From assembly GCA_024692905.1 (NCBI GenBank), contig JAILLY010000006.1:1-64000 (forward strand): a DNA stretch of 64,000 nt, written 5' to 3'. The position numbers and the translations under genes are program-made. Below, piece by piece: positions 34,840 to 43,065 of this stretch. The DNA comes from Lachnospiraceae bacterium. Lineage in GTDB: Bacteria; Bacillota; Clostridia; Lachnospirales; Lachnospiraceae. Numbering within the stretch: position 1 is the stretch's first letter; each line of letters starts with the position of its first letter. Below the pieces are notes generated by a model. The model did no database searches and was not told the origin of the DNA. It worked only from the letters and a program-made list of their open reading frames with translations.

Positions 34840-36188
34840 AAATACGTATTTACGGAACTGTCGCTGTCATATGTCTGGCTTTTGCCGGGGTCACCGGCTG
34901 TAATACGGCCCGGCCCGCTGCGACTCAGGCACAGGTGTCTGCAAACAGCAGTTACGGGGACGGCATAACAGTAAGCAATAATATTACACCGGAGGAAGAC
35001 CGGATATATATAAGCCTTGCCGGCTATGAAAAGAAAGGTTCAAAACAGGCGCTTATTGAGAGCCCGGGAGAAGCCGAGTCTTTTGAGGTCATAAGCTCTG
35101 AAGGCGATGAAACTGTATATGAGGGAACTATCCTTTACTTAAATGATGAGGGATCCGGAGAAAGGACCGGTACATGTGACTTTTCCTCCGTAGAGAATGA
35201 AGGATCATTCTATATAAGGACGGATTTGGGAGCAAAGTCCGGTGAATTTGAGATAAAAGAAGGACTTTATAAGAAACTGCTTTCGGACAGGATAAGTTAT
35301 TTCGGGGAGACTGGCACGGAAAAGGAGGAACTTGATTCTGATAATACGGGTCAGTGTATCCTCCGTATAACGGATTACCTGCTTGCTCAGGAATTTTTTC
35401 CTGAAGCTATCAGCCCGGGTGCAGGTAACGATCCGCATATAATCCCGCGAACGACTCTTCTTGCAAAGGCTGAGGTCGACAATCTTATGGAGTTTGCAAC
35501 CAAAGATGAAGCGATTAAGCCGCAGGTTGAGAAAGATACGGGATTGTTATACCGGCTTGCGGGAGTGTTTTCGCTTACCGCTTACGAGTTCAGGGAATAT
35601 GATCCCGAGTATGCGATGGAGTGTGTGGATATCGCTACCGAAGCATACAGGCTGGCTGAGGATGGTTACCGGGAAGCATCCGAAACGGACAGGAAGTCAT
35701 TTGATGATGAGCGTTACTGGGCATGTGCCCAGCTGTATAAACTGCTTGGGGGGAAGGAATACAGGGAGGCGGTACATGGATACGCGCCGGATATACCAAA
35801 GGGATGGGATAAGGATAACTTCGGGTATCTCGGTACGGTTGCTTATCTTACCTGTTACAATAAGATAGACCTTAATATAGGAGAGCAGCTTATTACCGCA
35901 CTGATGGAGGATATAAATGCTGTGCTTAAAAAACCGGAGACTGAGGAGATTTCGCTATCCGAAGACGCAAGGCTCATGGTGTTGGGTAATTATATAAGTA
36001 AGAATATTAAGTATGTTGAGGGGGCTGAAGACTGTCTTGCACGCCTATATGGTAAAAACCTGTTGGGTAAAGACTATGCAGGATCGCCGGATTCGGGATC
36101 CTATGATGAACCTCAGATGTTCATCCTTGCCGGACTGATCGACAGTTATATTTATGAGGACAAGGAACCCGAAGCAATGGAAAAATGA
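34836..36188 (+). CDS. Lipoprotein with CelD_N-like Ig domain and GH9-like helical domain
   Basis: 450 residues. The signal peptide ends in a lipobox, G-V-T-G-C (cysteine 22). An N-terminal beta domain (about 55-150) resembles the Ig-like domain preceding GH9 catalytic domains (I-S-L-A-G-Y-E-K-K-G-S-K, later E-G-S-F-Y-I). The helical part (about 160-450) has short GH9-like stretches such as R-Y-W-A-C-A-Q-L-Y-K-L-L-G-G. I cannot see the canonical GH9 catalytic D-A-G-D block, so it may be a non-catalytic or divergent glycan-binding lipoprotein. The ATGA overlap couples it to the membrane protein upstream. Confidence 0.6.
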   Translation: MKIRIYGTVAVICLAFAGVTGCNTARPAATQAQVSANSSYGDGITVSNNITPEEDRIYISLAGYEKKGSKQALIESPGEAESFEVISSEGDETVYEGTILYLNDEGSGERTGTCDFSSVENEGSFYIRTDLGAKSGEFEIKEGLYKKLLSDRISYFGETGTEKEELDSDNTGQCILRITDYLLAQEFFPEAISPGAGNDPHIIPRTTLLAKAEVDNLMEFATKDEAIKPQVEKDTGLLYRLAGVFSLTAYEFREYDPEYAMECVDIATEAYRLAEDGYREASETDRKSFDDERYWACAQLYKLLGGKEYREAVHGYAPDIPKGWDKDNFGYLGTVAYLTCYNKIDLNIGEQLITALMEDINAVLKKPETEEISLSEDARLMVLGNYISKNIKYVEGAEDCLARLYGKNLLGKDYAGSPDSGSYDEPQMFILAGLIDSYIYEDKEPEAMEK

Positions 36189-36197
36189 TCAGGATAA

Positions 36198-36227
36198 ACG
36201 GCTGTCTTAAGGCAGCCGTATTTTTTT
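36198..36227 (+). terminator. Intrinsic terminator of the ackA-to-lipoprotein gene string
   Basis: ACGGCTG (36198-36204) pairs with CAGCCGT (36213-36219), followed by A and seven T residues (36221-36227). It begins 10 nt after the lipoprotein stop. Confidence 0.92.
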
Positions 36228-36238
36228 ACCAAAAAAAC

Positions 36239-36251
36239 CGACCAAAAGTCG
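36239..36251 (+). promoter_or_regulatory. Putative TetR operator, site 1
   Basis: The palindrome CGAC-N5-GTCG sits in the context ACCGACC...AGTCGAAAA. It lies 10 bp upstream of the -35 box and is repeated almost exactly at site 2. Confidence 0.65.
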
Positions 36252-36260
36252 AAAAAGTAC

Positions 36261-36289
36261 TTGACACGGACGAAATAAGACGATAGTAT
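36261..36289 (+). promoter_or_regulatory. Promoter of the tetR-MFS-CPBP operon
   Basis: A perfect TTGACA (36261-36266), a 17-nt spacer and TAGTAT (36284-36289). An overlapping TATAAA at 36287 would need a 20-nt spacer. It is framed by the two operator-like palindromes. Confidence 0.7.
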
Positions 36290-36294
36290 AAAAC

Positions 36295-36307
36295 CGACCG
36301 GTAGTCG
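36295..36307 (+). promoter_or_regulatory. Putative TetR operator, site 2
   Basis: The palindrome CGAC-CGGTA-GTCG shares the flanks AAACCGACC and AGTCGAAAA with site 1. Centre-to-centre distance is 56 bp. It lies just downstream of the -10 box, where a bound repressor would block transcription. Confidence 0.7.
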
Positions 36308-36341
36308 AAAACAGTGATCCGGGGTATGAAAGGAACTGAAT

Positions 36342-36944
36342 ATGAAAAAAGGTGAAAAGAGAAAACAGGAATTACTTCAGATAGCATACGGGATGTTTAT
36401 TTCGCGGGGTTACGAGAATACGAGCGTTGATGACATCATAGAGGAGGCCGGTATAGCCAAAGGAACCTATTATTACTATTTCAAAAGCAAAGAAGAAACG
36501 CTTGAAGAAGTGATAGGAATGATGATCGATAACGAGACGGAATGCGCCGGGCAGGTACTTGCGGCAGATATCCCGGTACCGCAGAAGATCGTCGGGATAA
36601 TAACCTCCGTACGGCCCACGCAGGAAGAAAGCACGATAGAAGGTGCTCTGATGCAGCCGGAAAATATCCTTATGCACAGTAAGATAAAGAAGAAGCTGAT
36701 GGCATCCGTTCTGCCGCTTTTAACACAGACAGTGGAAGAAGGGATAAAAGAGGGCATCTTTTCCTGCGATAACGTACCGGAGAGGGTACGGATGATGCTT
36801 GTGATAAGCAATGAGATCTTTGATGAAGAAGATTATACGGAGAAAGATATCGAGGTCTTTATAGATATGACCGAGAAGCTCCTCGGAGCACAAAAAGGAA
36901 CGATGGGATTTATAAGAAACCTTATAGGACAGAGAAATGAATAA
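36342..36944 (+). CDS. TetR/AcrR family transcriptional regulator
   Basis: A 200-residue repressor. The N-terminal TetR helix-turn-helix covers residues 10-55, with M-F-I-S-R-G-Y-E-N-T-S-V-D-D-I and I-A-K-G-T-Y-Y-Y-Y-F-K-S-K-E-E. The rest is a ligand-binding helical domain. It very likely represses its own operon through the two CGAC-N5-GTCG sites. It overlaps the MFS gene start by 8 nt. The inducer is probably a substrate of that exporter (inference). Confidence 0.92.
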   Translation: MKKGEKRKQELLQIAYGMFISRGYENTSVDDIIEEAGIAKGTYYYYFKSKEETLEEVIGMMIDNETECAGQVLAADIPVPQKIVGIITSVRPTQEESTIEGALMQPENILMHSKIKKKLMASVLPLLTQTVEEGIKEGIFSCDNVPERVRMMLVISNEIFDEEDYTEKDIEVFIDMTEKLLGAQKGTMGFIRNLIGQRNE

Positions 36945-38187
36945 AAAGAGCAATTTCGGTAAATTCATACTTCTGTGGGCAGGTGAACTGATATCCTCGG
37001 TAGGAAGCGGATTAACCGCTTTCGGGCTTGGGGTTTATATATTTCAGAGAACAGGGAGTGCATCATGCATGGCTCTTGTAACGCTCCTCGGTTTTCTGCC
37101 GGCCCTGCTGCTTTCCGTACCTGCCGGTGTCCTTGCGGACCGTTACGACAGGAGGCTTCTTATGATGATCGGGGACGGCTGTTCGGCTCTGGGTATCGTA
37201 TACATACTGATATGTATGCAGAACGGCGGAGCCGGTTTTATCAGCATATGTACGGGAGTATTTGTAAGTGCTGTCTTTTCGGCGCTTCTTGAGCCGTCCT
37301 TTCGTGCAACGATCACGGATATCCTTACAAGAGAGGAGTATTCAAGAGCTAACGGCCTGGTTTCCCTGGCAGGGAGTGCAAGATATCTTTTTTCACCGGT
37401 GATCGCCGGATTTCTGCTCACGGTGAGTGATATAAGGCTTTTACTCATCATTGATATATCAACCTTTGCCCTTACGGTAATAAGCGCAGCCATTGTAAGG
37501 CGGGATGTGGGTACGAAAGCGGCAGAAAATAAGGAGCCCTTTATAAAGAGCATAAAGGAAGGATGGAATATCCTCTGTAAAAAGAAAGGAGTCCCGGTTC
37601 TTGTTGCCATATCTTCGGGTATCACGCTCTTTATGGGAGCATTCCAGATACTGGCTGAACCGATGATCCTGTCATTTGCGGATGCGAAAACACTGGGTGT
37701 GGCGGAAACGGTGTGCGCCTGCGGGATGCTCTTTAGCGGTCTTATCTTAGGCATCCGCGGGATAAAGAAGGATCACGTACGGATGTTAAGCCTCGCTCTC
37801 TTCTGTGCCGGTCTGTTCATGTTTGGCTTCGGTCTGTTTGAAAAGATCATTCCGATATGTATTTTCGGATTTCTGTTTTTTGCGGCACTGCCGTTTGCAA
37901 ACAACTGCCTTGACTATCTTACGAGGACGAACATCCCGGCAGATGTGCAGGGAAGGGTCTGGGGGATGATCGGATTTCTGTCGCAGACCGGATATGTTAT
38001 CGCATATGCCTTGTCAGGCACGGCAGCAGACGCGCTTGGCAGAGCCGGAGAACGGGGAGTGGGACGCGGTGCCGCAATGGTGATAATCGTGGCAGGTATA
38101 TGTCTTGCACTGACCGCAACGCTCATACTGTTTCCGAAAAGCATCAGGGAACTTGAAACCGATCCGGATAAGGAGGAAAGAAAATGA
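36937..38187 (+). CDS. MFS efflux transporter
   Basis: A 416-residue major facilitator with twelve predicted helices. The loop after helix 2 has L-A-D-R-Y-D-R-R, the motif A form of MFS antiporters, so drug or metabolite export is likely. The closest type by appearance is the MefA/enterobactin-exporter-like MFS group often found in Clostridia. It is second in the TetR-controlled operon and overlaps both neighbours by 8 and 4 nt. Confidence 0.88.
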   Translation: MNKKSNFGKFILLWAGELISSVGSGLTAFGLGVYIFQRTGSASCMALVTLLGFLPALLLSVPAGVLADRYDRRLLMMIGDGCSALGIVYILICMQNGGAGFISICTGVFVSAVFSALLEPSFRATITDILTREEYSRANGLVSLAGSARYLFSPVIAGFLLTVSDIRLLLIIDISTFALTVISAAIVRRDVGTKAAENKEPFIKSIKEGWNILCKKKGVPVLVAISSGITLFMGAFQILAEPMILSFADAKTLGVAETVCACGMLFSGLILGIRGIKKDHVRMLSLALFCAGLFMFGFGLFEKIIPICIFGFLFFAALPFANNCLDYLTRTNIPADVQGRVWGMIGFLSQTGYVIAYALSGTAADALGRAGERGVGRGAAMVIIVAGICLALTATLILFPKSIRELETDPDKEERK

Positions 38188-39050
38188 ATAAAAAAGAAAA
38201 AAACAAAAGTAATACCGACGGTTACAGGTACAGACCGGTACTGTTCTTTGCCCTTGCATATCTGTTTACATGGATATTCTGGATCCCGGCCATATTTGTG
38301 CCGGAAAGCATAGGTGCCGTTCTTATGCTGACCGGACTTATAGCTCCTGCGGTAGTATCGACTCTGTTCGTGCTTTTGTCAGGTTCAGACCTGCTCAAGC
38401 AGGATCTTAAAAACAAGATAGTCGGCTTTTATAAGGTAAACTGGCTTAATGTACTGTTTGCGATCCTGGTATTCGGTATCATAGTGGTCTGTTCGATCCT
38501 TCTCTCTCTTGCCTTCGGACAGTCCCTTGACCAGTTTTCGTTTACGGAGGATTTCAGCTTTACCGGTGTCGGGATATTCGGTGCGCTTATAACAGTCACG
38601 CTGGCATCGATCCTTGAAGAGGTCGGATGGAAGGGATATTGCGAGGATTCCATCGGAAATTACATGAACTGGTTTTGGGAATCCATGATCTTCGGGGCAA
38701 TATGGTCATTCTGGCATTTACCGCTTATATTCATCAAGGGGACCTACCAGGCAGGACTTATGGTAAATCCGCTTTTTGTGGTCAACTTTTTCGTAAGCGC
38801 CATTCCGATGGGATTTATAATCACCTGGGTATATCTTGTTTCCGACAGGTCCATACTTGCATGTATGGTCTTCCATATGGCGGTTAATTTCCTTCAGGAG
38901 AGAGTTGCGATGACTCCGGAAACAAAATGTGTGGAAACCATAGTCGTGATAATAGCGACGGTGATCATCGTGGCAGCAAAAAAAGATATGTTTTTTGAGA
39001 CGGAGCATGTCGGCAGGATCCTTACGACCCTGAATGTGAAAAAGGAGTGA
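38184..39050 (+). CDS. CPBP family intramembrane metalloprotease
   Basis: A 288-residue protein with about eight membrane segments. The CPBP/Abi signature is present: E-E-V-G-W-K-G-Y (about 151-158, the paired glutamates), then F-W-H-L-P (about 180-184) and a later H-x-x-x-N in M-V-F-H-M-A-V-N. Related proteins process prenylated CAAX proteins or peptide pheromones, or give immunity to bacteriocins. Being in an efflux operon, it may contribute to resistance against a peptide or other compound (inference). It starts with an ATGA overlap. Confidence 0.87.
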   Translation: MNKKEKNKSNTDGYRYRPVLFFALAYLFTWIFWIPAIFVPESIGAVLMLTGLIAPAVVSTLFVLLSGSDLLKQDLKNKIVGFYKVNWLNVLFAILVFGIIVVCSILLSLAFGQSLDQFSFTEDFSFTGVGIFGALITVTLASILEEVGWKGYCEDSIGNYMNWFWESMIFGAIWSFWHLPLIFIKGTYQAGLMVNPLFVVNFFVSAIPMGFIITWVYLVSDRSILACMVFHMAVNFLQERVAMTPETKCVETIVVIIATVIIVAAKKDMFFETEHVGRILTTLNVKKE

Positions 39051-39147
39051 TAACAGGGGAATAAGAGGCTTTTGGATTTGCCTTAATCCATGAGATATGG
39101 TACATTTAGACCGTATTTCATGGATTGATTTTTATAAGGAACCGGTA

Positions 39148-39918
39148 ATGAACATAGAAGTAGACGGATATAATATAAATTATAAGATAACCGGAGAATG
39201 GGATGAAACGGTCGTTATGCTCCAGGGCTGGGGGACCGATCTGGGTGTTTATGATCCAGTTGCGAACACAATAAATGAGAAATACAGGTTCGTACAGTTT
39301 GATCTTCCGGGTTTCGGCGGATCGGATGAACCGAGGGAACCGTGGAATGTTGATGCTTACGCGGATTTTTTCTGCAGGTTTTTGCAGGCCCTTGATATAA
39401 AAAAGGCAACCCTTATAGGTCATTCCTATGGCGGCCGGATAATAATCAAACTTGCCGCAAGGGAAGAGCTGCCGTTTGAGATAAAGAACATAGTGCTCAT
39501 AGACAGCGCGGGGATAATGCCCAAAAGAAGTCTTAAACAGAGATTTAAGATAAGAAAGTATAAGATAATAAAGAAGATAGTAAGCGTAAAGCTGATCTAC
39601 GCACTTTTTCCCGAACTTATCGATGACTGGAGACAGTCGCAGGGCTCGGCGGATTACAGGAATGCATCGGAGATGATGCGCAAGTGCATGGTAATGGCGG
39701 TAAATGAAGATCTTACCGGTCTTCTTTCGCGTATCAGACAGGATACGCTTCTTATATGGGGGGATAAGGATACGGCGACCCCTATAAGCGACGCAAAACT
39801 CATGGAGGAAAAGATCCCAAACAGCGGACTTTGCATCCTTGAGGGGTGCGGACATTTTTCTTTCCTTGAAAAGCCGGCACAGTTTAAAAGTATTATGAGG
39901 AGTTATTTCCGGTTATGA
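39148..39918 (+). CDS. Alpha/beta hydrolase
   Basis: A 256-residue alpha/beta-hydrolase-fold enzyme. The catalytic triad can be placed: S93 in G-H-S-Y-G-G, an Asp at 206 or 208 in W-G-D-K-D-T-A-T-P, and H236 in G-C-G-H-F-S. An oxyanion-hole-like L-Q-G-W-G lies near residue 25. A basic patch (K-R-S-L-K-Q-R-F-K-I-R-K-Y-K) sits in the lid region. The ATG at 39148 has AAGGA 7 nt upstream. It overlaps the MurF-like gene (ATGA), so the two products likely work together. The substrate is unknown; an ester, amide or lactone linked to the ligase product is a possibility. Confidence 0.85.
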   Translation: MNIEVDGYNINYKITGEWDETVVMLQGWGTDLGVYDPVANTINEKYRFVQFDLPGFGGSDEPREPWNVDAYADFFCRFLQALDIKKATLIGHSYGGRIIIKLAAREELPFEIKNIVLIDSAGIMPKRSLKQRFKIRKYKIIKKIVSVKLIYALFPELIDDWRQSQGSADYRNASEMMRKCMVMAVNEDLTGLLSRIRQDTLLIWGDKDTATPISDAKLMEEKIPNSGLCILEGCGHFSFLEKPAQFKSIMRSYFRL

Positions 39919-41477
39919 TAATAAGGACCATTATCACTTTCGTTCTGTTCATACCCGCCTTCTTTTTGGCAATGCGGTTCAATATGCATATGTTCCAGTT
40001 AAACGGGTACAAGAACGGGGAGCATTTAAACAGGCTTAAGAAAAACCTTCGGCAGCAGTGGCTGCTCATATTCATATTCATATTGGGAGCTGTGAGGATC
40101 GCCATTCCCCTGCTCTTTGCCGATATACTCATTTACCTGACTCTTCTTTTGATCATCCTTGTATATAATGCGATGCGCAGGCTGAACAAAAAAAAGAAGC
40201 TTGTGTATACCGCAAGAGTCAAAAGGATGATCGCTACGATATTTACAGTGACTCTCATCATGATCGCCGCGACTGCGGTCCTTACCGGGATAAGCCGCCT
40301 TACGGGGCTGCTTGCTGTCATCGTCGGGCTGCAGCTTATAATGAATGTGGTTTCAAATCTGATAAACCATCCGGTGGAACGGGGAATCAACCTTCATTAT
40401 ATAAATGATGCAAAAAGGATATTGAGGGAGTCTCCGGATCTGACCGTGATAGGTGTTACGGGAAGTTATGGCAAGACGAGTGTCAAGTTTTATCTTCAGA
40501 CTCTTTTAAAGGACAGCTTCAATGTCCTTGTCACGCCGGAAAGTTATAATACGCCTATGGGTGTCGTAAAGACTATAAGGGGATCTCTTAAGCGTACACA
40601 TGAGATCTTCGTATGTGAGATGGGCGCAAGACATGTCGGGGATATTAAAGAGATATGTGATATCGTTGCTCCCAAACACGGGATAATAACCTCGATCGGA
40701 CCCCAGCATCTTGAGACGTTCTTCAATATGGATAATATAAAGAATACGAAGTTCGAACTTGCCGATGCCCTCCCCAAAGACGGGATGCTTTTTTTAAACG
40801 GGGATAATGAGTATATAAGGGAGAAGGCTGAAGGATATGATAACGTGACCTTCTATTATTCGGAAACAAACGGTGAAGGGTATAAAGCGGATAATATCAG
40901 GGTATCACAGTTGGGGACTGACTTTACCGTAACCGCTCCGGACGGCAGCAGTGAGAGTTACCGGATGAAGCTTATCGGTGCTCATAATGTCATTAACGTT
41001 GTGGGTGCCATAGCGGTCGCCAATAAGCTGGGTGTAGCACTGTCAGACCTTAAGATTCCGGTAAGAAGGCTTCAGAGTGTGGAACACCGCATGCAGCTTC
41101 GTGAGCACGGACTTGTTACTATAATAGATGATGCCTATAATTCGAATCCCGTCGGCAGCAGGGCTGCCGTGGAAACCCTTAAGCTTTTTGACGGGATCAG
41201 GATACTTATAACTCCGGGAATGGTCGAACTCGGAGATAAGGAAGAAGAATACAATTTCCGGTTCGGAACCTATGCGGCCGGATGCTGCGATCATATCCTG
41301 TTAGTCGGTAGGAAACGGACGGAGCCTATATATAAAGGAGCTTTGAGCGAAGGTTTTTCCAAAGATAAGATAAAGGCATTTGATAAGATCGAGGAAGCAC
41401 TTGCCTTTGCATATGAGATAAAAGGACAGGGTCATAAATATATCCTGCTTGAAAACGACCTGCCTGACAACTATTGA
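39915..41477 (+). CDS. MurF-like ligase with an N-terminal membrane domain
   Basis: 520 residues. About 140 N-terminal residues contain four or five hydrophobic helices instead of MurF's UDP-binding domain. The rest is a Mur-ligase ATPase and C-terminal domain: the P-loop G-S-Y-G-K-T-S is residues 183-189, followed by E-S-Y-N-T-P-M-G-V, C-E-M-G-A-R-H-V-G-D-I and D-D-A-Y-N-S-N-P. These match MurF, which joins D-Ala-D-Ala to a UDP-MurNAc peptide. The lost UDP domain and the membrane anchor suggest a lipid-linked or other acceptor. It is coupled to an alpha/beta hydrolase, and a divergent Ddl-like gene lies at 47296. Confidence 0.85.
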   Translation: MIIRTIITFVLFIPAFFLAMRFNMHMFQLNGYKNGEHLNRLKKNLRQQWLLIFIFILGAVRIAIPLLFADILIYLTLLLIILVYNAMRRLNKKKKLVYTARVKRMIATIFTVTLIMIAATAVLTGISRLTGLLAVIVGLQLIMNVVSNLINHPVERGINLHYINDAKRILRESPDLTVIGVTGSYGKTSVKFYLQTLLKDSFNVLVTPESYNTPMGVVKTIRGSLKRTHEIFVCEMGARHVGDIKEICDIVAPKHGIITSIGPQHLETFFNMDNIKNTKFELADALPKDGMLFLNGDNEYIREKAEGYDNVTFYYSETNGEGYKADNIRVSQLGTDFTVTAPDGSSESYRMKLIGAHNVINVVGAIAVANKLGVALSDLKIPVRRLQSVEHRMQLREHGLVTIIDDAYNSNPVGSRAAVETLKLFDGIRILITPGMVELGDKEEEYNFRFGTYAAGCCDHILLVGRKRTEPIYKGALSEGFSKDKIKAFDKIEEALAFAYEIKGQGHKYILLENDLPDNY

Positions 41478-41478
41478 G

Positions 41479-41626
41479 CAGGTTTCCCGGCCTGCCGTTT
41501 ATCCTATTGAGCAAGGTACCGGAAGGACGTTGCAGGAAGCATTGCCGGATGGATGTCGTATTTTACAGGCAAAAGGCGTCTGTAACATACAAAAATCATT
41601 TGTAAAAAGAAAATTGTAAAATATAC
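41479..41626. other. Gap between the MurF-like gene and the next promoter
   Basis: A short inverted repeat GCAGG...CCTGC lies at 41480-41497 without a proper T-run, so it is at most a weak terminator. The rest is AT-rich near the promoter. I see no gene here. Confidence 0.4.
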
Positions 41627-41655
41627 TTGACATATCTCCATAGATGGGTTATGAT
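41627..41655 (+). promoter_or_regulatory. Near-consensus promoter for the membrane protein/XRE pair
   Basis: TTGACA (41627-41632), a 17-nt spacer and TATGAT (41650-41655). Transcription would start near 41662, exactly where the hairpin GAAAAGG/CCTTTTC (41664-41670 with 41681-41687, 10-nt loop) begins. A leader of about 95 nt follows before the ATG at 41757. Confidence 0.8.
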
Positions 41656-41756
41656 CGTATCATGAAAAGGAAAGACGTCACCTTTTCGGATATGTAAGAA
41701 ACCTGTAAATGGAGATTTTTAATTATTTAGTAAAGGATAAGTAAAGGAGAACAGAC

Positions 41757-42287
41757 ATGAACGCAAAAGGAACCGGATTTGCAATAGGATTAACTGTTGG
41801 TATCATACTTGTTATAATACTGTTCAAGGTTGCCAATACGAACAGGAAGGTAAAGACGGAATATGACGAGAGGCAGCAGAAGATACGAGGCAAGGCTTAT
41901 AAATATGCCTTTTATACGATGGTCTGTTACCAGCTTCTGCTTGTCGGGCTGTCAATAGCGGAGATAACCGTTCCGTTTGAGTCATTTGTTGTTGAATTTT
42001 TCGGGATATTCTTAGGAGCTACGGTACTTGGGGCATACTGCATATGGAATGATGTTTACTGGGGACTCAATAACGACCACAAACGCTATTACATCATTTT
42101 TAGCGTATGTCTTTTGCTCAACCTGCTTCCTGTATTAATGCCTGCGTTAAGAGGTGAGTTTGCAAGGAGCGGTATGAGCGGTGCTCCGATGCTCAATGTG
42201 ATCGTCATTATAATGATGATGATACTTATTGCGGAACTTTGTATCAAGCATCTTGTAGACAGGAATAAAAAAGATGAGGAGGACTGA
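41757..42287 (+). CDS. Small polytopic membrane protein paired with an XRE regulator
   Basis: A 176-residue protein with about five hydrophobic helices. After the first helix comes K-T-E-Y-D-E-R-Q-Q-K-I-R-G-K-A-Y-K-Y-A-F, a motif common to short Firmicutes membrane proteins that are encoded beside a 65-residue XRE regulator. Function unknown. AAGGAG lies 8 nt before the ATG. The XRE gene begins 3 nt after its stop, so the pair is a unit, possibly a sensor and regulator in which the membrane protein controls the DNA-binding protein (inference). Confidence 0.75.
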   Translation: MNAKGTGFAIGLTVGIILVIILFKVANTNRKVKTEYDERQQKIRGKAYKYAFYTMVCYQLLLVGLSIAEITVPFESFVVEFFGIFLGATVLGAYCIWNDVYWGLNNDHKRYYIIFSVCLLLNLLPVLMPALRGEFARSGMSGAPMLNVIVIIMMMILIAELCIKHLVDRNKKDEED

Positions 42288-42290
42288 TCT

Positions 42291-42482
42291 ATGAAGAATC
42301 TGAAGCTTAAAGCGGCAAGAGCCGGCATGGATCTGTCCCAGGAAGATCTTGCAAAGAGGTGCGGGGTATCAAGACAGACGATAAGCGCGATCGAAAAAGG
42401 TGATTATAATCCTACGATTAATCTGTGCATCGCGATATGCAAGGCACTTAACAAAACGCTGGATGAACTGTTCTGGGAATGA
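42291..42482 (+). CDS. XRE-family minimal helix-turn-helix regulator
   Basis: A 63-residue protein that is almost only the Cro/CI helix-turn-helix: R-A-G-M-D-L-S-Q-E-D-L-A-K-R-C-G-V-S-R-Q-T covers the core (residues 10-30), followed by I-S-A-I-E-K-G-D-Y-N-P-T. The ending L-D-E-L-F-W is typical of the YvaP/YozG-like small regulators found with small membrane proteins. GAGGAGG precedes the ATG. Confidence 0.9.
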   Translation: MKNLKLKAARAGMDLSQEDLAKRCGVSRQTISAIEKGDYNPTINLCIAICKALNKTLDELFWE

Positions 42483-42486
42483 ACAT

Positions 42487-43065
42487 TCATAAGCGTATCA
42501 TCTTAAAATCCTTAAGGCCGGGATCCTCTCTTTGGGCAAGCAGGAGGGGTCTCGTGCCTTTTTTGTTCATCACGTATTCAAGTGCCCGTTCACGTTCTTT
42601 ATCGGACATTCCATAAAAAGGTTCGTCAAGTACGATGAAATCGGCGGGAACGAACATGGCACGGATGATCCCTACAAGCCGGCGCTTACCGGGATCAAGT
42701 TCCCCGACAGGGCAGCTTATCTGCTGTTCGTCAAAGAACTTAAGGAGTTCCTCTGCCGCTCTTCCTTTTGAAGCCGTGCGGTGGGCCTTTTTAACATTCC
42801 ATATTGCGTTTTTCTTAAGGTTAAGGCTCTCCTGCTGGGGGACATAGGCCGTCATCAGAGTTGGATATTTATAATCGCCCATCCGGCTCACCTTTCCGGA
42901 ATCCGGCTTTACAGAGCCCATGAATATCTTAAGTAAAGTACTCTTTCCGCTGCCTTCCGGCCCGGTAAAAGCATAGCACTTCCCGTCTTCTATCGATACG
43001 TTAACGTCCTTTAAAACTTCGGTGCCGTTATATGATTTACAGATGTTTTCAAGATATATCGTCAT
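42487..43065 (-). CDS. Orphan ABC-type ATPase with degenerate signature motif
   Basis: 192 residues. Walker A G-P-E-G-S-G-K-S-T (35-43) and Walker B D-F-I-V-L-D-E-P are intact. The signature, normally L-S-G-G-Q, reads L-D-P-G-K-R-R, and the switch-histidine region near the C-terminus reads A-Q-R-E. No permease gene is next to it. It may be a divergent transporter ATPase or a non-transport ABC protein. The start is the ATG at 43065, with GGAGGAG just upstream. An ATG seven codons earlier is possible. It converges with the XRE gene, leaving 4 bp between stops. Confidence 0.75.
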   Translation of the reverse strand: MTIYLENICKSYNGTEVLKDVNVSIEDGKCYAFTGPEGSGKSTLLKIFMGSVKPDSGKVSRMGDYKYPTLMTAYVPQQESLNLKKNAIWNVKKAHRTASKGRAAEELLKFFDEQQISCPVGELDPGKRRLVGIIRAMFVPADFIVLDEPFYGMSDKERERALEYVMNKKGTRPLLLAQREDPGLKDFKMIRL

